This document shows positions 1-10,374 of a stretch of DNA of 64,000 nucleotides, in pieces (position 1 is the first letter of the stretch; each line of letters opens with the position of its first letter). A program made the position numbers and the translations under genes. Source of the stretch: Syngnathus acus (lineage: Eukaryota > Chordata > Actinopteri > Syngnathiformes > Syngnathidae); NCBI RefSeq assembly GCF_901709675.1, contig NC_051092.1:10992491-11056490 (forward strand), in the 5' to 3' direction. Under the pieces are notes generated by a model. It was not told the origin of the DNA, did no database searches, and saw nothing but the letters and a program-made list of their open reading frames with translations.

Positions 1-994
1 AGAGGACAGAGGAGGTGTGAAGACATCAAGAAAAAAAGTCAATATTTTGTTATTGTTGTCTTTTTGCGCTGCTAAAAGCTATGAATTTGTTTCATTTATA
101 CAAAATAACATTACAGAGTTGTGATGTGTCACTTGAGTGTGCTGCTATTTTATAAACATTTGTATTATAATATAATTATTTTACTGCTTAAGAGATAAAT
201 TCAGAAAAACGAAGTAGAAGGTGATAGAAGAACATGAAATGAGTATTCGACTGGAAATGTTCTTTGTACAGTTTGACATTTTGCTTAGATAGCATGTCTC
301 CTTTACCCCCTTTTTGAATCTATTTTGCTTGTTTTCTTCAGTCACATTCTGCATCGGTTGGTATATATCCTATACCTCAGGATTACCGGCTACATTCAAA
401 AGGAAAAAAAAAGCATACAAATAAACCAATCCATCATCAGTACCTCTGCACTTAGGGAACCTGGAATAGAATAGTAAGCAACTAATTAGCATTTTGTGGA
501 TGCACCGCTGTTTGGCATTCACATGGACATACTGGAGAGGGGGGGGGTCGGAACATTTCTGGGGGTGTTCTAGCATATTTTGCTCATGTTGGTGCTACAT
601 CTGACATGTTGTGGGTGACAGAGGCTACAACAGCATTCCTATGATGGCCAAAGTACACTTGTTGCTTTATTCAGTCATAATCGCCCTGAATGTCCGATTC
701 CCAATGTGGGAATGACGTATTTTGGTCTGAGATCATGTGCGTGTGTATGTGTGAGTGAGTGAGGGAATTACACCTGTCATTTTGACCCATAAATATTGTG
801 ATATCTGGAAGTTTGAATGGAGCACATTTCCCTTTGACTCGCCTCCCCTCCCCACTAGAACCCATATCATGTACCTCAAATGTCTGTTGCACAACTTCTG
901 TTCAATAAACTTCTGCTTTAAAGGGTGTGACACCACATCAGCTCACTGTTCTTTTTCTTGCCTTGTTTCCTTTTCACAAAAATTTGTTAGAGCA
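1..994. other. Intergenic, no gene seen
   Basis: AT-rich sequence with no exon I can support on either strand. By synteny with human 12p13 the 3' flank of ccnd2 could lie near here, but nothing in the sequence shows it. Only short spurious open frames are present. Confidence 0.5.
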
Positions 995-1320
995 GTCTGC
1001 AATGGGGAGCATCATACAGCACTGCAAAATTCAGGTGCAGGGTTCGATTCCGGCTCCGGCCTTCCTGTGCGGAGTTTGCATGTTGTCCCCGTGCCTGCGT
1101 GGGTTTCCTCCGAGTACTCCAGTTTTCTCCCACATCCCAAAAACATGCACGGTAGACCGATTGACCACTTAAAATTGCTCGTGGGTGTTGTGTCGATGGT
1201 TGTCTATGGTCTGGCAACCAATGCAGGCATCCCCACTTACTGCCCAAAGCCAGCTGGGATAGGTTCCAGCGCATCCACGACTCTCGTGAGGATAAGTGAT
1301 TCAGATAATGGATGGATGAT
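995..1320 (+). mobile_element. tRNA-derived SINE with L2-type 3' tail
   Basis: The left part contains a perfect RNA polymerase III B-box-like motif (GGTTCGATTCC, about 1043-1053). The middle has the phrases 'gtgggtttcctccgagtactccagttttctcccacatcccaaaaacatgc' style seen in fish L2/SINE tails, and the right end reads 'cagctgggataggttccagc ... gataagtgattcagataatggatgga', the classic L2 3' end. The 277-codon open frame across it is a by-product of the repeat. Exact family is not assigned. Confidence 0.75.
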
Positions 1321-1715
1321 TACTTTTGGCCCACCATGGATGATGATGTTGATTATCAATCCATTCATTCTCTATCCATCTATTTATGACTCCTATTATT
1401 ATTACTATTATTTGTTTATTAATTATTTATTTATTACTTATACGACTAAAAGTAACAATGGATCACTTGTGAATGAACATTCACAATTTCAGAAACCTAA
1501 ACGCAGAAGCGCTGTCTTTACCGTAATTGTGCTAAAATGGACGCTCTCCGCCAAAAACTTGCGTACATATTACCAACAGTATGCTTGACACTCATCGAAC
1601 CGGGAAAGTAGAGCGGTCGACATTTATGTGTGCCTGTGAACCTCCGTCAAGGGGCGTCGAAAGCAGCTGATAATTGATGCGGAGGGCTTTTTGCTCTGTT
1701 GACCTTATCCAGGAA

Positions 1716-4700
1716 ATGACGGCACTAACATTCGGCTTGACATTTGTTCGACAGTAAGTGTCCGCTGCAGCAGCTCGCATTGACAACATAGCTGTGAGCC
1801 AGCAAATTTGACGTATAAAGGAAGGATGGCTAACCCATGGTGTTAGCATTAGCGACAAATGTATTTAGTTGATTGTTCAGGGAAACTGCAGAGAGAGTGA
1901 CAAGCAAAGCGAAATCTCAGGATCCACTTCGCCCTAAATAGATGTGGAAGCAGTTGATAGCACGTTGCTATAAACAGAACGAATGTTAACCACTTTGAAA
2001 CCATGCACACCATGTTTCGTTGCATAAAACCAGAATTCGGTGTGTTGTCTGTGCAGCAGTGCTCTTCCTACGGCAGAGGTGCAACCCAGTTTGCTCTAAA
2101 TCGGAGCGCAATCTTGCCCATAACGAACCAACGCCAACACAATGAGGGGGGCGTATCGTAAATGTATAGTAATTATTTGCATGGAAAACACTCCTAAATT
2201 ATGAATATAATTCAATCGAATGGAAGTTTAATGATCTGTGCACTTTTAGTGTGTTGCATATGTCTCCATTTTTTTTTACCCATTTTTCAATTATGATAGC
2301 CGATAGTTTATCTGCTAATCTCGTGTGTGCGCGCGCGTGCGTGTGCACTGTCCACTTTAAACAAGCAAATTAAAATACAAACAATGAGTAGTTTAACGCA
2401 GACTGCGCATGCCTTCTTGGGCTGTGAAATGTTTAAACAACGCTAAAAGTCAGCAGGTTATTACTTGATAGAGTATTTGTAACAATGCTTCTGGGCAAGA
2501 ATCCTTGCCTTGATTCATAACCTTGAAATGTCATATGTCAGTACGATCGTAGCTATGTACTTTCCTGTGTTATGTGTTCGATAAAATAATAATTATAACC
2601 ATGTATTTCCACCAGTGGAGAAACCCAGTATAATAAAGATGGCCTGCTACAAGGTAAGGTGTTCTTTAAAAAAAAAATAAAAAAAATGTGGTTGCAAATC
2701 AGTTTCATTGTTTTCCGTCTGTCTTGAATCCAGGCCAGGCCATAGACTGTCCGCTGTCTGAGGAGGGGCTGCAGCAGGCCGAATCTGCAGGTCGCTACCT
2801 GAAAGATGTCAAGTTCTCCAACCTGTTTGTCAGTGACATGCTGCGAGCGCGACAGGTTTGATATTCACAATAGGAAAGCGAGAGAAAAGAGTCTGCTTAC
2901 AAACGGAGAAACGACTCACTGGAAACAAAGGTCAAACAGTCTGATAAGCGATGCTGTTTCGTCGATTTGTTCCTTATCGTGGAAAATATTGGAAACAGAA
3001 TTAGTTGCGTCAAGATTGTCACTTTCATAAAACTGTTATTAAGTCACATTTTAACATTTCATTCCTTCTCAAGAAAAGTATCAAATTAAATTATATCAAA
3101 TGAAAATTATTACTGGTCAGAGTGGTGACCACATCTGCCTCACAGTTCGAAAGTTAAGGGTTTGAATCTCCTTAGTTAATGGATCACAATTGCTGTCATA
3201 TAAATGCAGACAAAGTTAACCACCATATAATGTTCAATTTTGAAGAAAGTTCCATTCGTCTGTTATTATTGATTTTGTTGTTGCTTCAGCAGACATACTC
3301 TACTGAGAATCTGTGACTGAGAATCATGGATTCAGTGCATCACAAAAAAAAAAAAAAATCTGGAGTTAGCGCTTTAGTTTCTGACTGCAGAGTGACCAGT
3401 GCTCTTGAGTTGCTTATTGCACAAGATGGCGCTTCCTTTAACTTTACATACAGGAAATAAAATTTGCCTAATGATTTGAATTCTATGACTTCAATGGTAT
3501 TCCACATTTTTTTGTTAAGCAATAATCCCTTTTGAACGGGATAAGCGTCATTGAAAATAGATGGATAATTGCTTGTCTTCCTTTGCAGACTGCCGAAACT
3601 ATTGTGAAACACAACAGTAGTTGCGCTGGTCTACAACTGGTCTGTGAGCCTCTACTTAAAGAGAAGGTCAGTCAAAGCAATGTTAATGTGTTTTTTCCTG
3701 CATTTGAATCATCAAATAAATAACTTCCTTTTGGTTTTTCAGAGCTTTGGGATAGCCGAGGGTAAGCCAGTGCAGGAGTTGAAAGATATGGCCAAAGCTG
3801 CCGGTCAGTCTTTAGCTGTCTTTACACCTCCTCAAGGGGAAACTCAAGAGCAGGTAAGGCTCTCACATATAAGATTCTAAAAACAATAAGTCTTACAACA
3901 CTTAGACTGTAATGCAAAGAACACGGTACAGACGAATATGGCCTCACCAAAAAATTCTCATGAAATCAACACTGTTGGAGCAGAACTTTCAGTCTGGTGG
4001 TTTATAAACATTACCTTTTTTAAACCCAGTGTAGACAAACATCTGATGTTCATACAACATTTGATCACATTAGTTTGATGTCTAGCCAATCTTTATATGT
4101 GGCTCCTTTGTCAAATATTTTATATGTGGACAAACATACATTACATTACATTACACGTGAGAATGTCTATTTAGTATCAAGTATTGATAATTGTCATTTG
4201 ACTGGAGACTGAATTATTTTAGCAAAAATACATTTACTAGTTACTGTATTTTTACTGTATTTGCCCTAGTTTTTATATATATTTTTAGCCCTAGTAGTCT
4301 GCCTACTGCCTTCTTACCACCTGTGAAAGTTCTACTGGTTGAGTTTAATGGACTATAAATCTAAAACAAATTAAACTGCTTCAGTTTCAATATTTACAAT
4401 TTTGACCCTTCATCTTCTGCAGTTTCTTGGTACGTAATTGTAACCGCTCATTACACCAATATAGAATTAATGTGAATAACAAACATGAAATCTAACGCAG
4501 CAAGGCTGCCAAAAGCTTTGGTCACATTACAGCAGGTGAAATTACAGCTGGGCATAAAGTACGCCGCTAGAGGGCAGTACATACCAGGACAAACAGAGTG
4601 TGGTTGTGCACCCGTGTCCTGTACTGTACCGCAAGATGGAATGAGAGGGCCTCTTTGCATGCACATGCTTGAATGACATCTTGTGATCAAAGTACATCCT

Positions 4701-6081
4701 CTTTACTGCCAGAGTGGCTCTGATTAAAAAGTCACCACTTCTATTTGTGTTTGTCTGCATGTGCGTGTGGTGCATCATACGTTTTTGGGATGTTCTATTT
4801 CGGAAATGTGCCGCCTCTATTCATCTATTAGTTTCTGGAATCGAATCAGCCCTATCTCAGCATGGGACGAGCACATGATGGTGAGGCTGATGATGAAGAC
4901 GGTGGCCAAAGATAGATTGGAGGCTCATAGTTAGCGCCTGGCCGCTCCGTCGTTGCGGGTTGTTGCATCAGCATTCCAGTGCACTTGCAATCTTCACTTG
5001 GATCAGTCGGATAGAAAGCAGAATTTGTCGTGGGCCTCATCGGATTAATGGTTGCCCATAGGTGTGCGTGTGTGTGTATGTGGTGTGGTGGGGGGGGTTG
5101 GGGGGGGGGATACAATGTAAAGAGGATGGAACGGAATGCCAAAAATCGCACTTTGGCACATCCCTCCGTTTTAACAGTTCAGTTCACGTATCGCTATCCC
5201 CTCAACTCTCTCACTACTTCCCTTTCCAGCTGAGTCTTGGTTAAGGTCATACTGTAGATTGACCACTTGGCTGTGGACAACTTAAACCTGTTTCCTGTTT
5301 CGACAGTCAGGACGATAAATATTGGGACCGGGACGCAATTCTCGTCTTTTGGCTCGCAACACTACCACAATGGATTTGAACTGAAACAAACAATGTGCTT
5401 TAATTGCAGACTTTACATCTAATCTGGTGAACAGTGTTAGAATTAAAAACGTCTGTATGCCTTCCATTTTTTAAGGGATCAAGAGTAATGGGACAGATTA
5501 AGAATCAAATCAAACTTCCAAGAGTTCCATTCTTTAGTCATTCACATGAACATAACTTTTCTTTATCAGCCTAACTCCTTACACCATCTATAACAAATTG
5601 TGACAAGCTAGCGTGGGATACAGAGAGCATGTGAGTGCTGGATCTTGCTTTTGGACCTTACAGTATGTTAGACACGTTTGTGTGTATAACAACAAATGTA
5701 TACTGTGTTCAGGTGAAGCAGCGCGTCAAAGAGTTTTGGCTCAAAATGGTCCAACAAGTCGGGGGGGAACACTGGCCCAACAGAGGGGAGAACGACGAGC
5801 GCTCTTCAGCGCCTCACGTAGAAGGCGAGGAGGCGGACAATCTTCCTGTCCACGTGCTGGTGGTCTCCCATGGGGGCTACTTGTCCGTAACTATGCGCTC
5901 CCTTGTGGATGATTTACACTGCCCCCTACCCGAAGGCTATAGCAGAGCACGCATGTTCTCGTTGAGTCCCAACGCAGGTGTGAGTCGCTTTGTGCTCACC
6001 TTGACGAAAGACAACAATGCTTTTGAAGTGTCTAAGATTCAATGCTTGTTCGTCAATAAGGGAGATCATGTAAAAACATAG
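1716..6081 (+). CDS. tigar: TIGAR, fructose-2,6-bisphosphatase-type phosphatase
   Basis: Six coding exons: 1716-1753, 2616-2653, 2734-2855, 3589-3666, 3743-3853 and 5713-6081, all with GT-AG introns and consistent phases, giving 251 aa (human 270). Histidine phosphatase superfamily enzyme; TIGAR lowers fructose-2,6-bisphosphate (or acts on 2,3-bisphosphoglycerate) and steers glucose to the pentose phosphate pathway in cytosol. The codon for His13 is split across intron 1, forming the RHGET motif (R12-H13-G14). Glu91 lies in LLKEKSFG, equivalent to the catalytic Glu of human LRERKYG, and His182 lies in the second motif VVSHGGY. AKAAGQSLAVFTPPQGET matches the human AKAAREECPVFTPPGGET segment. 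Start chosen because MTALTFGLTFVR precedes a good donor (aca|gtaagt) in the right phase. Orthology is clear; whether it is the a or b duplicate is inferred from synteny only. Confidence 0.95.
3113..3185 (+). mobile_element. Degenerate SINE head in tigar intron 3
   Basis: 'agagtggtgaccacatctgcctcacagttcgaaagttaagggtttgaatctc' resembles the tRNA-derived head of the copy at 20374 (A-box-like 'gtggtgaccacatctgcc', B-box-like 'gggtttgaatctc'). It is truncated and diverged, with no L2 tail. Confidence 0.5.
5060..5112 (+). repeat. TG/G-rich low-complexity tract
   Basis: A (TG)n-like stretch runs into two poly-G blocks of 8 and 10 G separated by TT, in the last intron of tigar. It has G-quadruplex potential on the sense strand. 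No coding content is supported. Confidence 0.7.
5165..5305 (+). repeat. Unclassified dispersed repeat, copy 1
   Basis: Shares blocks such as 'tcgctatc(c/t)cctcaactct', 'taaggtcatact' and 'gaccacttggctgt(g/a)gacaacttaaacctgtt' with 35980-36065 in the slc45a3 first intron. The two copies are in the same orientation and clearly related. I do not recognise the family. Confidence 0.6.
5519..5556 (+). repeat. Short repeat shared with 6907-6944
   Basis: 'agagttccattcttta(g/t)tcattcacatgaa' occurs here in the last tigar intron and again at 6909-6937, one mismatch over about 29 bases. Both are on the plus strand. Too short to classify. Confidence 0.6.
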
Positions 6082-6905
6082 CTAAGGCGTGATAGAAATG
6101 TCACGGGAATACTACTGTTTTGTCTGTTAAGGCCACACTCAAAAAGAAAAGCAATTGTGAGGAAAATAAGTCATGAAGGATAAAAAGTGTCAGTCCTAAT
6201 TTCAACGTTATAAAGATCAGTTCCTACAAATACATTTTGGTTTGACGACATTAAAAAGCAGAAACCAGATAACTTCTTACCCATTTTTTCTCATTGTATT
6301 TATTTGTCTTTTCAGTGTTGCACAGATAATGCTCTAAAGTCCAGGAAAGTAACCTTTGTATAGTAAGCACTGGCGGAGCTGAGGGTGGGTCACGGGGGCA
6401 CTGGACCACCCTTAAAATCTGCCACTCCACATAACTGACATGACAGCAACTGCGCCATCTTGCAACATTGCAGTTGTTACATGTATGTTAGCACCCTCCA
6501 ATGGCCAAAGGTTCATATAACAGCTTGTGCTGTAGATAAGATATTATTTCCACAGCATCTCAATAAGCTTCAACTGGACTTTCTGCTCCCCCCAAAAAAG
6601 TTTACAAATGTCTTACCCCTATAAAATGTCACAATGTTCTAATAGCTCTTCAGGGGGAAAAGTATGTATTGGCACATTTATTGGTCAATAGATTCAATAA
6701 TAATTTTGATACTTCTCACTATAAGACATTTTGGACTGGTCTATCAATGTGAAAACTACAACAGACTTTCTTTCATTTTGTTTTTTCCCTCTAATGTGTC
6801 CCAATACGTTTGGTCCATGTAGAATATTATTAAATGTATGAAACCATTTCCTGGCTGACCATTAGTATTCATATAACTCGTACTAGAAATCGACACATAA
6901 ATCGT
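6082..6905 (+). other. Probable tigar 3'UTR and flank
   Basis: No coding exon follows the tigar stop. ATTAAA occurs at about 6249 and could serve as a poly(A) signal, with a T-rich downstream stretch at 6284-6310; this is a guess. The rest is non-repetitive AT-rich sequence. Confidence 0.35.
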
Positions 6906-8019
6906 TGAAGAGTTCCATTCTTTATTCATTCACATGAAGAGAACAAATGAACTATATAAATAGAAACACTTGGTAAGAAAAAGGTGTCTTTTTCCATCGT
7001 CCAATAAATAAATACCTTTATAGTTTGTATGACTTGGTGTCCGGCACCTAATATGAATAGCAAACACACTAGCTGGTTCTGATGAATTTATACATGAAGC
7101 ATTTAAAAAAAAAAATAATAATCTACACATTTATAAATAAGCACAATTGCTCCCAAAGATGACACATTTCCCATATGCACAACAAACATTGCCACATCTC
7201 GTCCAGAGGGTTAAAGTTTAACTGACGAAAAACCCTGTGCTGAACCCAACCTGCCTCATGACACCATCCAATGTTTCCAAACGATCCCTCTGACTGCATT
7301 TGTCACCACGTGATCATCAGTCTAGAACCACACTTGGCAAAGTTAGATCCATCCTGGATCAGAAAATTCGTCATCGTACCTCAAAAGACCTCAGTTCGTT
7401 GAGTATCAAAGGATTAAGTCTAAAACACTTGTTTCAAAAGAAGGACCAGCCACAACAGGGTGTTACATAAAAGTATAGTCCCCTCCAAAAGTAATGGAAC
7501 GGCAAGGTCTTTTGTTTTTATTGTCTCTTGAAGAAATTTGGGGTTTTGAATATGAATGAAAAGTTGGGACTTCCAGCTTTCATTTCATGGTATTTAGATC
7601 TAGAGGTGTTCGTTAACTCAGAATAATTGAATAAGCTCCGTTCCAATACTTTTGCTCACTTAAAACATGGGTGGCCCAAATGTCTTTTGGAAATGATCTT
7701 CAAGTTAAGTCACAGAAGCAAATTCCAGTGTCAACATAACCATCACTTGGTAGTCTTTCACTTTAAACTTCTTTTGACACAGAAGAAAAATTGAGATGCA
7801 TGGGGTGACGCATCTTCGTCGTTTATAACGTTGGCGGCTTTTTTTAAACATATTTTCTAAAAAAACAACAATTCACTCACTTCTCAAAAATGTTAAAAAC
7901 CTGCCTGAAAAAATAGCAGAGGTTTTACGTCATCATTTTCTGTTTTGACCATCTTCCGGAAACGGACCGTTTTCACCCTTCCAGTGTTCACCCCTTCATT
8001 CCATTTGCCCAAGTTGATG
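6906..8019 (-). other. Probable fgf23-like 3'UTR and intergenic
   Basis: On the minus strand an AATAAA lies at about 6920-6925 ('gaatgaataaagaatgg'), downstream of the fgf23-like stop at 8020, so the 3'UTR may run about 1.1 kb. It would include the MITE at 7474-7662. No ORF of interest. Confidence 0.35.
7474..7662 (+). mobile_element. Tc1/mariner-type MITE, copy 1
   Basis: Starts 'cccctccaaaagtaatggaacggcaaggtc' and ends 'ccgttccaatacttttg', so the ends are inverted repeats around CCAAAAGTATTGGAAC. This arrangement is common in fish Tc1-like non-autonomous elements. No transposase is encoded. A second copy lies at 9701-9862 on the other side of the fgf23-like gene. Confidence 0.65.
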
Positions 8020-9296
8020 TCACTCTTGTTCCGCTCGGTCCGCTATGTTGGTCTTGACTGGACTCACAGGCCCGTTTGCATGCAAGACTTTTAAGGGGTC
8101 GTCATCACTGGAAGGGATGGTCTCTTTTGACACAGCTCCCGTCTGGTCCGGCTCCGGCTGGCGGTGATCCAATTCTTTGTGGTCATTGACGGAATGAGAG
8201 GGCTGCGACTCAGACCTTAACGGGTCAGACGGGTTCACCTCCTCACTTCTCCTCTGTCTACTCACTAAGCGGGCCAGGAAGCGCTTTGGTGAGATGGAGG
8301 ACTGCCCTGATGACTTGGGGTGAGAAAGTAGAAGCTGACATCCATTCTGAGAGGAAGTCACAACACGCTGGTTTGTGCCGATGAACTTTTTTTGTTTCTG
8401 TTTGGCAAGAAAAGAACAACAATGTGCTTGACACTTTCCCCACTGTATAGTGGTGGTTCATCATTCATTGTTCATCATTGTTTTAACGTGATCATTTTAA
8501 CGATGCACAGTCCAAATACAGAGGTGTGTGCCTTCATAAAGAGAATTTTTGACTTTTAAGAAGCAACAAAAAGAGCTCCTCGGTAACAGTTGACGTTCCC
8601 GCAAAGCAATAAATATACTTGATTGAAGGTTGTTAGTAATTGCCATGACATCTACGGTATGCTAATTTCTCTCTGTTGTTTTACATTATAGGTTAGCAGA
8701 CATGAACATCATGGTACAAAGAGTGTTTTAATACATTTGAATCTGTGTAAAGCATGCAGAAGGTGGTCAGTATTGCAGATGTGTCTGCAATAAACAGAAT
8801 CGACTATGAGTGCAATTAAAGTAAAAGTTACTCACAAAGCTGTACAGCTCTCCCTCCAAGTCCATGCACACAAAACGCTTTCTTTTCAGGTCAAATATGG
8901 ACACATAGTTGCGCTTGTGTGTCTTTACTGGATGAACAACTGCAAGAATTTGAGGCATGTCTTGGTTAGTTTGCAGAAAAGATTTTTCAGAACTTGATTC
9001 TTAGTTGAGAAAGCTCCTGCACGAAGCTGCGTTCAAGAATTTCAAGCCTACTAAGAATCCAGACACGGCACACCAAGGCGTTTGGTGTCGGACTCACCCA
9101 GAAAGTGGCCAAGAAAGCGTTTCCTCATGGATCCGGCACTTGGAAGAATGTAGTTATGTGTCCTCCTGGATGGCGTACCTGAGCTCTGCTTAAGCTGTAG
9201 CGCCTCCGGGTCCTTCGACCTGGGCTTACAATCCACGGCTATGGACACATGGGCGGCAATCAAGAGGAATGGGAAGAAAGCCGCTTGCATGGTCAT
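8020..9296 (-). CDS. FGF23-like secreted factor with shortened FGF core
   Basis: Three exons on the minus strand: 9098-9296, 8836-8939 and 8020-8397 (an alternative acceptor would start exon 3 at 8442, adding 15 in-frame residues). The product is 226 or 241 aa. Exon phases (1, then 0) and the 104-nt middle exon match the FGF family exactly. Residues 1-20 form a hydrophobic signal peptide. The middle exon ends RKRFVCMDLEGELYS, matching the FGF23 segment RYLCMDFRGNIFGS. The C-terminal half has a furin-type RQRR (148-151) followed by EVNPSDPL, and a second DPLKVL (201-206); FGF23 has an RXXR site followed by two Klotho-binding repeats that begin DPL. Position between tigar and fgf6 is that of FGF23. 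Odd: the N-terminal strands are shortened and the CxFxH...LENGYDVYHS part of exon 3 is absent. Could be a diverged fgf23 duplicate, or a pseudogene that is still open. Symbol withheld. Confidence 0.75.
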
Positions 9297-9700
9297 TTGG
9301 GAAAAGCGCGCTCTCCTTACTAGAGCAGAGTGAGCACCGTTGGTTAGCGTGTGAGCAGTTCTCTGGAGGGAGGAGAAAGTCCAGCAGGCCTATTTAAACA
9401 CAGGGTTCATGAACCGGCAAAGTCATTTATCCAAATGACACAAAGCCTTGTTGTTTGTCAATGGTTTAGGGTTGCCTTTGTGGAATTCCTGCAAGCTTTA
9501 ACTGGCAGCAGAACATGGAATGCCGCTGCCTCTTTGGAAACTAAAATACATTATTGTAAGTACATTACAAAGAAAAGAATACATTTCCGACATTATTGCA
9601 ACAGTATCATCCACATAGTCTTCATTCTATTTGTCACTCACTAACAATGTGGCCATTTTGTTATGTAAAACCAACCAGGCATATATGTGCTACTGTATAT

Positions 9701-9862
9701 CAGACCTCCAAAAGTATTGGAATAGCAAGGTTAACTTCTGTTTTTGTTATTTCAGCTCAAAAGATGAATGAGACAAATTTTTCATGTATTTACATCTAGA
9801 CCTGAATCAGGAGAACTCAAAGCTACACACTTTTCAATAGAGCAAAAGTATTGGAACAGGCA
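9701..9862 (+). mobile_element. Tc1/mariner-type MITE, copy 2
   Basis: Begins 'cctccaaaagtattggaatagcaaggtt' and ends 'agcaaaagtattggaacaggc', related to 7474-7662 in the same orientation. It is shortened and diverged, and non-coding. Confidence 0.6.
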
Positions 9863-9958
9863 TTATTTAAATAATAAACGAAGTGACATTTCATATTTGG
9901 TGGTACAACACCTTACTTCACTCTCTCTAACTCTGATGTTTCAGAAGCATGTCAAATA

Positions 9959-10168
9959 GTGATGTGCATTCCAGTTCTTTTAAGTGAATCTTTAGAATCA
10001 GTTCACTCAAAAGATTCAATGGTTACACGACACGAGGTAAAAATAAATAAATATATAAATAAATAAGAAAGTGTAGCGAACGATTCCGTGAACGATTCTT
10101 TTGAACAAATCTTTTGAGTGAACCGATTCCAAAGATTCTGTTCACTTGAGAACTGGAATGCACATCAC
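9959..10168. mobile_element. Palindromic MITE
   Basis: The left end 'gtgatgtgcattccagttctttt' and right end 'gagaactggaatgcacatcac' are inverted repeats of about 20 bases. The interior also folds on itself around 'gattcaatgg/...gattct' with an AT-rich centre (aaataaataaatata). The interior motif 'gaacgattc/ttttgaac' recurs at 12770-12830. Confidence 0.7.
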
Positions 10169-10194
10169 AAGTACAAAAGAGTGCTGACGACCAT

Positions 10195-10275
10195 GGGTTA
10201 CCAGGTCGAAATAGCCGACTGGTTAGTGACACGTGCTCTGGCTTGGTAAGGTCTTGGTTCGATCCCAGTTGTGAG
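10195..10275 (+). mobile_element. tRNA-derived SINE fragment
   Basis: 'tagccgactggttagtgac' fits a tRNA A-box (TRGCNNAGYNGG-like) and 'ggttcgatccc' is a perfect B-box. Spacing is about right for a tRNA head. It lacks a foldable acceptor stem, so I call it SINE, not a tRNA gene. Confidence 0.6.
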
Positions 10276-10374
10276 CATATGCCTTATTGTGCTTTTATGA
10301 TTGGAACTTAGCTTTGTATGCATATGCAAACAAGTGTAAGTAATTATGGGTAAATAAATACAAAAGGTGACCCC

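Noticed and set aside
755-1588. 277-codon open frame on the plus strand
   Set aside because: It runs through the SINE/L2 copy at 995-1320 and a TAT/TTA-rich tract; no protein similarity.
8803-8835. Readthrough of fgf23-like exon 2 (VSNFYFNCTHSRF) as the missing FGF strand
   Set aside because: Slight resemblance to HYFDPENCRF, but the gtgagt donor at exactly 104 nt is the conserved FGF splice site.
10195-10275. tRNA gene
   Set aside because: A- and B-box present but no acceptor or anticodon stems that pair; tRNA-derived SINE.
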